Origin: Variovorax paradoxus
GTDB taxonomy: Bacteria > Pseudomonadota > Gammaproteobacteria > Burkholderiales > Burkholderiaceae_C
Assembly (NCBI RefSeq): GCF_009498455.1
Contig: NZ_CP045644.1
Coordinates: 1,116,001-1,180,000, forward strand
Reading direction: 5' to 3'
DNA: 64,000 bases
Translations under genes and position numbers: made by a program
Notes under the pieces: generated by a model
Database searches by the model: none
The model's input: the letters and a program-made list of their open reading frames with translations, nothing else
What the model was told of the DNA's origin: nothing
Part shown: in pieces, positions 28,551 through 38,504 of the stretch
Numbering within the stretch: position 1 is the stretch's first letter
Layout: each line of letters begins with the position of its first letter

Positions 28551-29471
28551 ATGAGCGGCATCCTCGTCCTCGAGCAATTGCTCAACGGCATCGGCTACGG
28601 CCTGATGCTCTTTCTTCTGGCGGCGGGCCTCACGCTGGTGTTCGGCATCATGGACGTGCTGAACCTCGCGCACGGCTCGCTGTTCATGGCCGGCGCCTAC
28701 GTGGCGGCCGAGGCGCACACGCGCACCGGCTCGTTCGCCGCCGCCATCGTGGTCGCGGTGCTCGTCACCGTGGTGGTGGCGCTGCTGATCGAGGTGCTGC
28801 TGATGCGCCGCCTCTACAAGCGCGACCACCTGGCGCAGGTGCTCGCCACCTTCGGCGTGATTTTGGTGGCCGACGACATCGTCAAGATGATCTGGGGCCC
28901 CTCGCCCATCATGGCGCCCACGCCGGCCGCGCTCTCGGGCCCGGTCGAGTTGATGGACGGCCTGCCCTACCCTTCGTACCGCCTCGTGATCCTCGCGGGC
29001 GGCGTGCTGATGGCGCTGGCGCTGTACGTGCTCGTGAACCACACGCGCATCGGCATGCGGGTGCGCGCGGGTGCGTCCGACCGGCCGATGGCCGAGCTGA
29101 TGGGCGTGCGCGTGGGCCGCATCTTCAACGGCGTGTTCCTGCTCGGCGCGGCGCTGGCCGCACTGGCCGGCGCGCTCATGGGCCCGATCGTCGCGGTGCA
29201 GGTGGGCATGGGCGAAGCCATCCTGATCCCGGCGCTGGTGGTGCTGGTGATCGGCGGCATCGGCTCGGTGCGCGGTGCCTTCGTGGCCGCGCTGCTGGTC
29301 GGCGTGGTCGACACCATCGGCCGCGCCTTCGTGCCGATGCTGCTGCGCGCCACGCTGCCGCCCGCCACGGCGGCCGACCTGGGGCCGCTGTTCGCCGAGG
29401 TCGCGATGTACGCGCTCATGGTCGTCGTCTTGATCTTCCGGCCCTCCGGCCTCTTCTCGGCCCGATCATGA
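28551..29471 (+). CDS. livH: Branched-chain-type ABC transporter permease (LivH family)
   Basis: The 306-residue inner-membrane protein has about eight helices. It begins LVLEQLLNGIGYGLMLFLLAAGLTLVFGIM, then VLNLAHGSLFMAGAYVA, the LivH pattern (NGxxxGxxxxLxAxGLxLxFG, NxAHGxxxMxGAY). The cytoplasmic coupling loop is MRVRAGASDRPMAELMGVRV. It forms the translocation pore with the LivM-type partner, whose ATG overlaps this stop (ATGA at 29468-29471). It starts 17 bases after the binding-protein stop. The substrate is set by the binding protein and is unknown. Confidence 0.92.
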   Translation: MSGILVLEQLLNGIGYGLMLFLLAAGLTLVFGIMDVLNLAHGSLFMAGAYVAAEAHTRTGSFAAAIVVAVLVTVVVALLIEVLLMRRLYKRDHLAQVLATFGVILVADDIVKMIWGPSPIMAPTPAALSGPVELMDGLPYPSYRLVILAGGVLMALALYVLVNHTRIGMRVRAGASDRPMAELMGVRVGRIFNGVFLLGAALAALAGALMGPIVAVQVGMGEAILIPALVVLVIGGIGSVRGAFVAALLVGVVDTIGRAFVPMLLRATLPPATAADLGPLFAEVAMYALMVVVLIFRPSGLFSARS

Positions 29472-30453
29472 AATTCTCGTCACGCACCTTCGGCCTCGGG
29501 CTGCTCCTCGTGGCGCTCGCGGCCTTTCCGCTGGTCGCGCCGCTGTTCGGGCTCGACTTCTACATCGGCTTCGTGCGGCGCGTGCTGATCGTCGCGCTGG
29601 CCGCTGCGAGCCTGAACTTCATCCTCGGCTTCGGCGGCATGGTGGCGCTCGGGCATGCGGGCTTCATCGGCATGGGCGCCTACACGGTGGTGGCGCTCAG
29701 CGACGCCGGCGTGATGTCGGCCTGGATCCTGTGGCCGATGGCCGCGCTGGTGGCCGGCGTGGTCGCCGCGCTGATCGGCACGGTGGCGCTGCGCACGCGC
29801 GGCGTGTACTTCATCATGACCACGCTGGCTTTTGCGCAGATGCTGTACTTCGTCGTCGTGTCGCTGCGCAAGTACGGCGGCGACGACGGCTACACGCTCA
29901 TGTCGCGCCCCACGCTGCTGCCGGGCCTCGACCTGGGCAACGAAGCTACCTTCTACTGGGTGGTGCTCGCGGTGGTCGCGCTCGCACTGTGGTGGCTGCA
30001 CCGCGCCACGCAGGCGCGCTTCGGCCATGCGCTGATGGGCATCCGCGACAACGAGACGCGCATGCGCGCGCTGGGCTACCCGGTGTTCCGGCTGCAACTG
30101 GTCGGCTTCGCCATTGCAGGCGCGATCGCCGGTCTGGCCGGCGCGCTGCTGGCCGGCGGCAACGGCTTCGTGAGCCCCGCGACCATGCACTGGACGCAGT
30201 CGGCCACGCTGGTGGTGATGGTCGTCATCGGCGGCCTCGGCCGCAGCTGGGGCGGGCCGGTGGGCGCCGTGGTCTGGCTGGTGCTCGAGGAAGTGCTCAA
30301 GCAGCACACCGAACACTGGCACATGCCGCTGGGCCTGCTGCTGATCGCCGTCGCCCTCTGGGCCCCGCGCGGCCTCGCCGCACTGTCCACGAAACGCCGC
30401 ACGGTCGCAGCAGCAGCGGCCTCCGCTGCAACTGCCGCAGGGAGCGCCAAGCC

Positions 30454-30457
<4 letters not shown>
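29468..30457 (+). CDS. livM: Branched-chain-type ABC transporter permease (LivM family)
   Basis: The 329-residue inner-membrane protein contains the LivM hallmarks NFILGFGGMVALGHAGFIGMGAY and GVYFIMTTLAFAQMLYFVV. The coupling loop is IRDNETRMRALGYPVFRLQL, followed by GGLGRSWGGPVGAVV. The last about 30 residues are a low-complexity Ala/Thr tail. It overlaps both neighbours by four bases (ATGA), so it is translated as part of one operon with the LivH-type permease and the ATPases. Confidence 0.92.
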
Positions 30458-31934
<1,477 letters not shown>

Positions 31935-31952
31935 ACGCGGGCCGCGCTCGTT

Positions 31953-33410
31953 TTATTCGGGCGCGGCGTCGAGTTTCAGGATCAGGTCGCGGCTGGCCTG
32001 ATTGAGGCCGACGACCTCCACCACGCTGCCGTGCTTGCGCAGCCGCTCGACCACCTTGGTCAGCGCGGTGACGGCGGTGACGTCCCAGAAGTGCGCCTGC
32101 GTCACGTCGATGCGCACCGGTGCACTGTCGATCTCGCGCACGTCGAAGGCGTCGACCAGCATGTCGGCCGAGGCGAAGAACACTTGGCCCGTCACACGGT
32201 AGACGCGCGTGCCGCCTTCTTCCACTTCGGCCTGCACCTGCAGCAGCCGCGCGACCTTGAAGGTGAAGAACACGCCGCTGAGCATCACGCCGACGGCCAC
32301 GCCCGCGGCGAGGTTGTCGGTGGCGACGGTGACGGCCACGGTCGCGAGCATCACGGCGCTCGACATGCGCGGATGCCGCACCAGCGTGCGCAGCGAGCCC
32401 CAGTCGAAGGTCGAGGCCGACACCATCACCATGATCGCGACCAGCGCCGCCACCGGCACCTGCGACACCCAGGGCTTGAGCAGCACCATGAGGATCAGCA
32501 GGAAGGCGCCGGCGAACAGCGTCGACAACCGCCCGCGTCCGCCGTAGCGCACGTTGCTCACGGTCTGGCCGATCATTCCGCAGCCCGCGATGCCGCCGAA
32601 GCAGTTGGCCGCGACGTTGGCGATGCCCAGTCCGCTGCACTCGCGGTTCTTCGAGCTCGGTGTGTCGGTGAGTTCGTCGACCACGCTCGCGGTCATCATC
32701 GATTCGAGCAGGCCGACCATGGCGATCGCGAAGGCCGGCAACGCGATGATGCGCAGCGTCTCGAGCGTGAGCGGCACCGAGGGCAATGCGAACGCAGGCA
32801 GCGCATCGGGCAGATGGCCGAGGTCGGCCACGGTCTTCAGCGGCAGGCCCAGCCACTGGCCCACCAGCGTCACGACCACGATGCACACCAGCGGCGACGG
32901 CACCGCCGTTGTCAGGCGCGGCAGCAGGTAGATGATGGCCAGCCCGAGCCCGACCATGGCCCAGGTCGCGGTGTTGGCGCCGATGAAGTGCGGCATCTGC
33001 GCCGCGAAGATCAGGATGGCCAGCGCGTTGACGAAGCCGGTGCGCACCGACGACGACACGAAGCGCATCAGCACGCCGAGCCGCAGCAGGCCGAACACGA
33101 TCTGCATCGCGCCCGCGAGCACGCCCGCCGCCAGCAGGTACGGCAGGCCATGCGCATGCACCAGCGGCGCGGCCACCAGCGCCACCGAACCGGCCGCGGC
33201 CGACACCATGGCCGGCCGGCCGCCGGTGAAGGCGATCACGAGGCCGATGACGAACGAGGCAAAGAGGCCGACCGCCGGGTCCACGCCGGCAACGAAGGAA
33301 AAGGCGATGACCTCGGGAATGAGCGCGAAGGTGGCGACGGCGCCCGCCATCAGCTCGCGGGGAATGCTCGGGCACCACTCGGTGCGCAGGCGACTGTGGG
33401 TAGAAGACAT
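31953..33410 (-). CDS. SulP-family anion transporter with STAS domain
   Basis: The 485-residue membrane protein begins MSSTHSRLRTEWCPSIPRELMAGAVATFALIPEVIAFSFVAG, the SulP opening. It includes GGRPAMVSAAAGSVALVAAPLV and GLLESMMTASVVDELTDTPSSKNRE, the family consensus around transmembrane segments 8-10. A C-terminal STAS domain (about 395-480) contains VRIDVTQAHFWDVTAVTAL. SulP proteins carry sulfate, bicarbonate or dicarboxylates by symport or exchange; the anion cannot be assigned. The ATG at 33410 was chosen; an in-frame extension to 33530 is antisense-like. It appears monocistronic. Confidence 0.92.
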   Translation of the reverse strand: MSSTHSRLRTEWCPSIPRELMAGAVATFALIPEVIAFSFVAGVDPAVGLFASFVIGLVIAFTGGRPAMVSAAAGSVALVAAPLVHAHGLPYLLAAGVLAGAMQIVFGLLRLGVLMRFVSSSVRTGFVNALAILIFAAQMPHFIGANTATWAMVGLGLAIIYLLPRLTTAVPSPLVCIVVVTLVGQWLGLPLKTVADLGHLPDALPAFALPSVPLTLETLRIIALPAFAIAMVGLLESMMTASVVDELTDTPSSKNRECSGLGIANVAANCFGGIAGCGMIGQTVSNVRYGGRGRLSTLFAGAFLLILMVLLKPWVSQVPVAALVAIMVMVSASTFDWGSLRTLVRHPRMSSAVMLATVAVTVATDNLAAGVAVGVMLSGVFFTFKVARLLQVQAEVEEGGTRVYRVTGQVFFASADMLVDAFDVREIDSAPVRIDVTQAHFWDVTAVTALTKVVERLRKHGSVVEVVGLNQASRDLILKLDAAPE

Positions 33411-33460
33411 GGGAAACGGCAACAGTCCGCAGGCGCCACTGAGGCGCCGCGATGCGGAAC

Positions 33461-33493
33461 AGGAAAAGAAAAGGAGGCCGGCGTGCGGCCTCC
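33461..33493 (-). terminator. Terminator of the SDR gene
   Basis: On the minus strand a 7-bp stem GGAGGCC/GGCCTCC (33487-33493 with 33473-33479) is followed by TTTTCTTTT. It lies about 155 bp past the SDR stop and just before the SulP start. Confidence 0.55.
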
Positions 33494-33649
33494 GTGCGGA
33501 TGGCAACGGCCGTGAGCCGCCGCGCTTCACGCCGCCCGCGTCAGGGAGGCGTCGGCCGCGAGCAGCCCGACTGCCGGCGGCGAATGGGGAAGCGGGGCAT
33601 CCGGGAACACATGGGCGCCGATTGTAGGGAGCGCCGTTGCAGGCTCAAT

Positions 33650-34363
33650 TCAGACCGAGCGCGTGATGCCGCCGTCCACGCGCAGGTTCTGCCCCGTGAT
33701 GTAGCCCGCGCCCTCGGAGGCCAGGAAGCCGATGGTGGCGGCGATCTCGGCGCTGCGGCCGTAGCGGCCCATGGGGATGCGCTCGCGGAACACGTCCTTC
33801 TCGGGCAGGCTGTCGATGAAGCCGGGCAGCACGTTGTTCATGCGCACGTTGTGCTTCGCGTACTGGTCGGCGAAGAGCTTGGTGAAAGCCGCGAGGCCGG
33901 CGCGGAACACGCCCGAGGTCGGAAACACGGGGTCGGGCTCGAAGGCCGCGAAGGTCGAGATGTTGATGATCGCGCCGCCGCCCTGCTTCACCATGTGCGG
34001 CGCCACGAGGCGCGCGGGGCGCACGGCGCTCAGGAAGTAGACGTCCATGCCGCGGTGCCAGTCGTCGTCGCTGATCTCCAGGATCGGCGCACGCGGACCG
34101 TGGCCGGCGCTGTTCACGAGCACGTCGATGCGGCCCCATTCGGCGATGACCTGGTCGACGAGACGTTTGACGTCGTCGTTCGACTGGTTGGAGCCCGTGA
34201 CGCCGATGCCGCCGAGTTCCTGCGCCAGCGCCTCGCCCTTGCCCGACGAGGACAGGATGGCCACGCGAAAGCCGTCGTCCGCGAGCTTGCGCGCCGCGGC
34301 GGCGCCCATGCCGCTGCCGCCGGCGGTGACGATGGCTACTTTTTGGGGGGTGTCTGAAGGCAT
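33650..34363 (-). CDS. SDR-family oxidoreductase with atypical catalytic residues
   Basis: The 237-residue protein has the SDR Rossmann opening KVAIVTAGGSGMGAAAARKLA, the NSAG motif (84-87) and the C-terminal GxITGQNLRVDGG. The catalytic region reads IINISTFAAFE then FPTSGVFRAGLAAF. Aligned by spacing to the SDR Ser-Tyr-x3-Lys triad, the catalytic Tyr position holds S150 and the Lys position R154. The protein may therefore be a divergent reductase or a non-catalytic member. The ATG at 34363 sits just before the fold; longer starts add unlikely sequence. It is flanked upstream by the palindromic repeat copy A. Confidence 0.85.
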   Translation of the reverse strand: MPSDTPQKVAIVTAGGSGMGAAAARKLADDGFRVAILSSSGKGEALAQELGGIGVTGSNQSNDDVKRLVDQVIAEWGRIDVLVNSAGHGPRAPILEISDDDWHRGMDVYFLSAVRPARLVAPHMVKQGGGAIINISTFAAFEPDPVFPTSGVFRAGLAAFTKLFADQYAKHNVRMNNVLPGFIDSLPEKDVFRERIPMGRYGRSAEIAATIGFLASEGAGYITGQNLRVDGGITRSV

Positions 34364-34724
34364 GCGGGCTCCTTGGGTTCGTTCAATCGAAACCCGCATT
34401 GTGGCGAGGGGCCCATGGGTTGGGGCGCGTGCTTTGTGGGGGTTGCGTTCAGGGCGCGTGCACAGGCCACCGGGTACTTCCCTCCGCGAATGTCCCCCGG
34501 GCTTCGCCCTCCTCCTTGATTTCGCTGCGGGAAGCACCCAGTGTCCTGCGCCCGCTGAGCGCTGTCGTGGTGCTGGCCGATCAACGACCGCACTGATGAC
34601 GCTCACGTCGATGCGGTGCCTTGCGCAGCGAAATCAAGGGGGAGGCCGCAGGCCGGAGGACATTCGCGGAGCAAGGTACCGCGTCGGCGGGAGCGTCGCC
34701 CTGAACAACGGCCGCAACAGCGAA
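34364..34724. other. Intergenic region carrying palindromic repeat copy A
   Basis: The 361 bases between the glutathione transferase stop and the SDR start hold the ~254-bp repeat (34450-34703) and about 85 bases that should contain the SDR promoter. No gene is seen. Confidence 0.7.
34450..34703 (+). repeat. ~250-bp palindromic intergenic element, copy A
   Basis: This copy begins CAGGGCG and ends CGCCCTG, a short terminal inverted repeat. The left arm (GGTACTTCCCTCCGCGAATG, then CTCCTTGATTTCGCTGCG) is mirrored by the right arm (CGCAGCGAAATCAAGG, then ACATTCGCGGAGCAAGGTACC), so the whole forms a large imperfect palindrome around a ~60-base centre. Copies B (56813-57063, inverted) and C (62570-62817, same orientation) match most of its length. 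No coding capacity is visible. Confidence 0.85.
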
Positions 34725-35333
34725 TCAGGCGGTCGGCAACGTGGCCTGCATCGACGGCCGGTGGTTGAACGCGGCGAACCACTTCGCGCTGTTCGGCGCC
34801 TGGGCGCGCCAGTCCACCGAGGGAAAGCGGAAGTCCATGTAGCCCAGCGCGCAGCCGAAGGCGATGGTGCCGATGTCGACGCGCTCGCCGAACGACGGCG
34901 CCGCCGCTTCGAGCCATTCGAGGCCGGTGCGCACCTTGTCGAGCTGGCCGTCGGTCCAGTCGGTCCAGCGCAGCGCCTCGGGGCGAAGCATGGTCTCGTA
35001 GCGCGCGAGCAGCGCGGCGCCGGTCATGCCGTCGGCCAATGACAGCTCGGTCAGGCGCTCCCAGCGTGCAGGCCCGGTGGCCGGGAACAGGCCGCCGCCG
35101 TGTGTCGTGTCGAGGTACTCGCAGATCACGCGGCTGTCGAACAGCACCTGGCCGTCGTCGGTGAGGAAGGTCGGCACCTGGCCCAGCGGGTTGTTGGGGA
35201 GGATGCTGGCGTCGCGCTTCACCGGGCCGGCGGCGCTGGGCAGCTTCTCGATGCGGTCGGCCACGCCGAGTTCGTGGGCCACGACCATGCACTTGCGCAC
35301 GAAGGGGGACGCGGGGGAGAAGAAGATCTTCAT
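34725..35333 (-). CDS. Glutathione S-transferase family protein
   Basis: The 202-residue protein has an N-terminal thioredoxin-like domain (1-80: MKIFFSPASPFVRKCMVVAHELG, the cis-Pro in GQVPTFLTDDG, and FDSRVICEYLD) and an all-helical C-terminal domain. The SPxSPFVRK start is typical of bacterial GSTs in which Ser/Cys near residue 9-10 contacts glutathione. It lacks the SSC-type motif of zeta-class maleylpyruvate isomerases, so it is unlikely to serve the gentisate pathway encoded nearby. The substrate is unknown. TesB lies 43 bases upstream on the same strand, so the two may be co-transcribed. Confidence 0.9.
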   Translation of the reverse strand: MKIFFSPASPFVRKCMVVAHELGVADRIEKLPSAAGPVKRDASILPNNPLGQVPTFLTDDGQVLFDSRVICEYLDTTHGGGLFPATGPARWERLTELSLADGMTGAALLARYETMLRPEALRWTDWTDGQLDKVRTGLEWLEAAAPSFGERVDIGTIAFGCALGYMDFRFPSVDWRAQAPNSAKWFAAFNHRPSMQATLPTA

Positions 35334-35376
35334 GGTCGGAGTGAGCGAGTGAGTGTTGAAAAAAGAGGCAGGACGC

Positions 35377-36291
35377 TCAGCCCGTGATCGGCGTGCGCGC
35401 CGTACCGGGCTTGCGGATGCGCAGCATCCCCTCTTGCGCCGCCGACGCCACGAGCCGGCCGTCCCGCGTGTAGATGCTGCCGCGGCACAGGCCGCGCGCG
35501 CCGCCCGCGCTGGGCGAATCGACCACGTAGAGCAGCCAGTCGTCCAGGCGGAAATCGCGGTGGAACCACATCGCGTGGTCCAGGCTGGCGGGGCGCACCT
35601 GGCCGCTCATGAAACTCAGGCCGTGCGGCAGCATCGCGGCGCGCAGCAGGCCGTGGTCGGAGGCGTAGGCCAGCAATGCGCGGTGCACGGTCAGGTCGTC
35701 GGGCAGCGGCGCGATGGCGCGCATCCAGATGGCGCTCTGGTTCTCGGTGGGGCGCACCTCGGGCCGCAGCAGGTCTTCGGGGTCGACGCGCCGGTACTCG
35801 ATGCCGTGCGGCTGGATGGCCTTGGAGCGCCAGGGTTCGGGCAGGCGGTCGCCGAGCGCGATGCGCTGGTCGAGCTCGCTGGTCAGGCCGTCGGGGCCTT
35901 CGACCGCGGGCATGGCGAACTGGTGCTCGACGCCCTCGTCCACGGTCTGGAACGAGGCCGACATCTCGAAAATGATGCGGTCCTGCTGGCGCGCCACGAC
36001 GTGGCGCGTGGTGAAGCTGCGGCCGTCGCGCACGCGGTCGACGCTGTACTCGATGGGCGCGTGCTCGCCGGGCAGCAGGAAGTAGGCGTGCATCGAATGC
36101 ACCGGGCGCTCTGCGCCCACCGTGAGGCTGGCGGCCATGAGCGACTGGCCGAGCACCTGGCCGCCGAAGACGGCGGGCGTGCCGATGTCCTCGCTCTGGG
36201 CCAGGAAGCGGTCGCCGCCCAGCGGTTCGAGCTGCATGAGGGCGACGAGTTCGGCAACGAGGCGGGCGGCAAGGACGGGTTCGGGGGTCAT
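35377..36291 (-). CDS. tesB: Acyl-CoA thioesterase II
   Basis: The 304-residue protein is a double-hotdog TesB thioesterase, hydrolysing acyl-CoA to free acid and CoA. The first hotdog has GTPAVFGGQVLGQSLMAAS and VHSMHAYFLLPG; the second has ALLAYASDHGLLRAA, the catalytic Asp in LDHAMWFHRDF, and the closing GLCRGSIYTRDGRLVASAAQEGMLR. Thr and Gln of the usual Asp-Thr-Gln triad lie in the DGRSFTTRHVVARQ and SAAQEG parts, judged by eye. The start is the ATG at 36291. It sits with a GST gene downstream, and other acyl-CoA genes occur at 44.8-49.2 kb. Confidence 0.93.
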   Translation of the reverse strand: MTPEPVLAARLVAELVALMQLEPLGGDRFLAQSEDIGTPAVFGGQVLGQSLMAASLTVGAERPVHSMHAYFLLPGEHAPIEYSVDRVRDGRSFTTRHVVARQQDRIIFEMSASFQTVDEGVEHQFAMPAVEGPDGLTSELDQRIALGDRLPEPWRSKAIQPHGIEYRRVDPEDLLRPEVRPTENQSAIWMRAIAPLPDDLTVHRALLAYASDHGLLRAAMLPHGLSFMSGQVRPASLDHAMWFHRDFRLDDWLLYVVDSPSAGGARGLCRGSIYTRDGRLVASAAQEGMLRIRKPGTARTPITG

Positions 36292-36386
36292 CGGAGGGAG
36301 ATTTCTGGGCGAAAAAAGCAGCCCTCGACGATAGCAAAGGCCGGGCCCGCGCGCTGTCGCGGCCCGGTCAGCAGCGCCCGGCAGGC

Positions 36387-37106
36387 CTACTTGAAGAAGC
36401 AGATGTCCAGCATCAGGCGCAGGCTGCAGCCGTAATCCGTACCGCCATCGACCATGCGCACCGGCACGCCGCCCAGCAGCATCGCGCCGTCGGCGCCGTA
36501 CACCAGCGGCGAGCGCTCGGCCTGGCTGAACGCGCCGCTGAGCGTTTCCTGCTCGACGTACTTCAGGTACTGGCGCCGCGAAAAATCGACCTCGTCGGCC
36601 GACTTCAGCGCCACCGCCGCATAACGCTTGCCGTAGACGGTGCCGAAGTAGCGCAGCACCGGGCCGGTGCGGTCGCCGTACTTCACCTCGGCCTTCGCGA
36701 AGCCGGTCTGCACGAGGAAGTTGCGGTCTTCGGGCGTCAGGTCGGCGTCGAAGGCCATCAGCACGTACTGGCCTTCGAAGCTCTGGTTGCGCGCGACCTT
36801 CAGTTCGCCGATGAGCGCGGGCGTGACCTTGGTGCGGCCGTCCCAGCGCAGCAGCGCGGCCACGGAGGGATCGCCGTCGAACACGTAGTGGTACTTGTCG
36901 CCGGCAATGGCGACCTTGCGGCCGTCCTTGGCCGCGACGAAGCTCAGCACGCGGTCCTTGCCGTGGACGGGGTCGCCCTCGGGGGTGCTGGCGCAGCCCA
37001 CCTGCAGCAGGCCGAAGGCGGCGCAGGCCAGCGCCAGGAAGAGCCGACGCGCGGGGGTCGACAGCGAAGAAGAAAGAGGCACGGTGTGTCCGGGGTTCGA
37101 GTTCAT
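36387..37106 (-). CDS. Hypothetical lipoprotein
   Basis: The 239-residue precursor has an N-terminal hydrophobic segment and a lipobox LLQVGC (Cys near residue 38), so it should be a lipid-anchored envelope protein. The long n-region before the hydrophobic core suggests a later start, but no better ATG with a ribosome-binding site is obvious. The mature part is mixed beta/alpha with VAIAGDKYHYVFDGD, LTPEDRNFLVQTGFAKAEVKYG and a C-terminal LRLMLDICFFK. No domain is recognised. It begins 30 bases after the FAD oxidoreductase stop and may be the last gene of the gentisate-side operon. Confidence 0.72.
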   Translation of the reverse strand: MNSNPGHTVPLSSSLSTPARRLFLALACAAFGLLQVGCASTPEGDPVHGKDRVLSFVAAKDGRKVAIAGDKYHYVFDGDPSVAALLRWDGRTKVTPALIGELKVARNQSFEGQYVLMAFDADLTPEDRNFLVQTGFAKAEVKYGDRTGPVLRYFGTVYGKRYAAVALKSADEVDFSRRQYLKYVEQETLSGAFSQAERSPLVYGADGAMLLGGVPVRMVDGGTDYGCSLRLMLDICFFK

Positions 37107-37136
37107 CCAGCCCCGGACTCTAGCGCCGCGCCGCGC

Positions 37137-38504
37137 TCAGCGGTCGAGGTCGACGCCGTCGGCCGCCAGCTTTTTCTGCAGCGCCGCCACGTCGATCGCC
37201 GCGAAGCGCCCGCTGCCCAGCGAGGCCGCCGCGGTGCCGGCCGCCTGCCCCATCACGAAGCAGCCGCCGCTGGCGCGCGCGGCCGACTGGCCCTCGTGCG
37301 TCATCGAGGCGCAGCGTCCGGCCACCAGCAGGTTGTCGACCGTCTGCGGCACCAGCATGCGCCACGGCAGGTGGTTGTAGGCGTTGGCTTCGTCGCGCGG
37401 GAAGGCCCACTCGATGCGGCCGTCGGCGTGCATTTCCATCGGCCAGGCGTTCAGGCCGATGGTGTCGTCGAAGGTGGCCGAGCCGAGGATGTCTTCGCGG
37501 CCGAGCGCGTACAGGCCCTGAATGCGCCGCGTCTCGCGGATGCCAACCTGCGGCGCGATCTCCACGATGGCCGACGGCGCAAAGCCCGGCACTTCGGCCT
37601 GCAAAAACTTGAAGTACGCGGCGATCTGACGCCGGCCTTCGAGTTCGCCGTCGCTGAGCTCGCGCGCATCGATGCCGTTCATCGCGCCGCCCGCGGCATT
37701 GCGGATCTGCGTGACGTTGGCGCGCCACTCGCGCGGGTCCTTGTTGGGCCGCAGGATCGCGCCTTCGCGCGGAAAGCTGTACTTGCCCGGGTGCTGCTGC
37801 TCGGCGCGCGCCATGAAGTCGTTGATGGCCGAGAACTCGCCCACCGCTTCCAGCGCGGCCGGCGCGTCGACCTGGCCGATGCGGAACATGGTGGTCGGGA
37901 ACAGCCCGCTGCCGTGGCCGTCGCCCACTTCGAAGGGCACGCCTGCGAAGGCGGCCACGTCGGCGTCGCCGCTGGCATCGATGAAGGCATTGGCGCGGAT
38001 CGCCTGGCGGCCCGACTTGGTCTCGACCACCAGCGCGCCAATGCGCGCGCCGTCGTGCAGCACGGCCGCGGCGTACGCGTGGAACAGCATCTGCACGCCG
38101 GCCGCTTCGAGCAGCTGGTCGGCGGCCAGCTTGTAGGCCGAGGTGTCGTACGAGCGCACGCAGATGCGCCCGCCCATGCCGTTCTGCGGCGCGTTCATGC
38201 CGTTGAAGCCGGCGATGCGGTCGATGAGGTCGTCGACCACGCCGCGCACCAGCTGCGTCATCTCGCCGCGGCGCTTGCCGTACAGGCCGGCGAAGTTGGT
38301 CACGCCGCCCGCGGTGCCCATGCCGCCGAGAAAGCCGTAGCGCTCCACCAGCAGCGTGCGTGCGCCGTGGCGCGCGGCGCTCACGGCGGCCGCAATGCCG
38401 GCGGGGCCACCGCCGACCACGACCACGTCGAAGTCGCCGAACACCGGCAGCGCGCGCGCCGGTTCGTTCAGGGTGTGTGGTTGCTGCGCGGTGGTCGTCG
38501 TCAT
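37137..38504 (-). CDS. FAD-dependent oxidoreductase (FAD_oxidored family)
   Basis: The 455-residue protein has an N-terminal FAD-binding fold (DVVVVGGGPAGIAAAVSAARHG, GFLGGMGTAGGVTNF), a middle domain with QVGIRETRRIQGLYALGREDI, and a C-terminal LLVAGRCASMTHEGQSAARASGGC with a second flavin contact. This matches the PF12831 family, members of which oxidise or reduce varied small molecules; none can be named here. The ATG at 38504 overlaps the stop of the Bug protein gene by one base (TGATG), so it is the downstream partner in the same operon. A role in aromatic or carboxylate metabolism is only suggested by context. Confidence 0.88.
   Translation of the reverse strand: MTTTTAQQPHTLNEPARALPVFGDFDVVVVGGGPAGIAAAVSAARHGARTLLVERYGFLGGMGTAGGVTNFAGLYGKRRGEMTQLVRGVVDDLIDRIAGFNGMNAPQNGMGGRICVRSYDTSAYKLAADQLLEAAGVQMLFHAYAAAVLHDGARIGALVVETKSGRQAIRANAFIDASGDADVAAFAGVPFEVGDGHGSGLFPTTMFRIGQVDAPAALEAVGEFSAINDFMARAEQQHPGKYSFPREGAILRPNKDPREWRANVTQIRNAAGGAMNGIDARELSDGELEGRRQIAAYFKFLQAEVPGFAPSAIVEIAPQVGIRETRRIQGLYALGREDILGSATFDDTIGLNAWPMEMHADGRIEWAFPRDEANAYNHLPWRMLVPQTVDNLLVAGRCASMTHEGQSAARASGGCFVMGQAAGTAAASLGSGRFAAIDVAALQKKLAADGVDLDR

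Noticed and set aside
34450..34703. Repeat element as an insertion sequence or a small gene
   Set aside because: No transposase frame and no conserved coding sequence is visible in any of the three copies.
34725..35333. GST as the missing maleylpyruvate isomerase
   Set aside because: It lacks the zeta-class SSC-type motif and is not in the gentisate operon.
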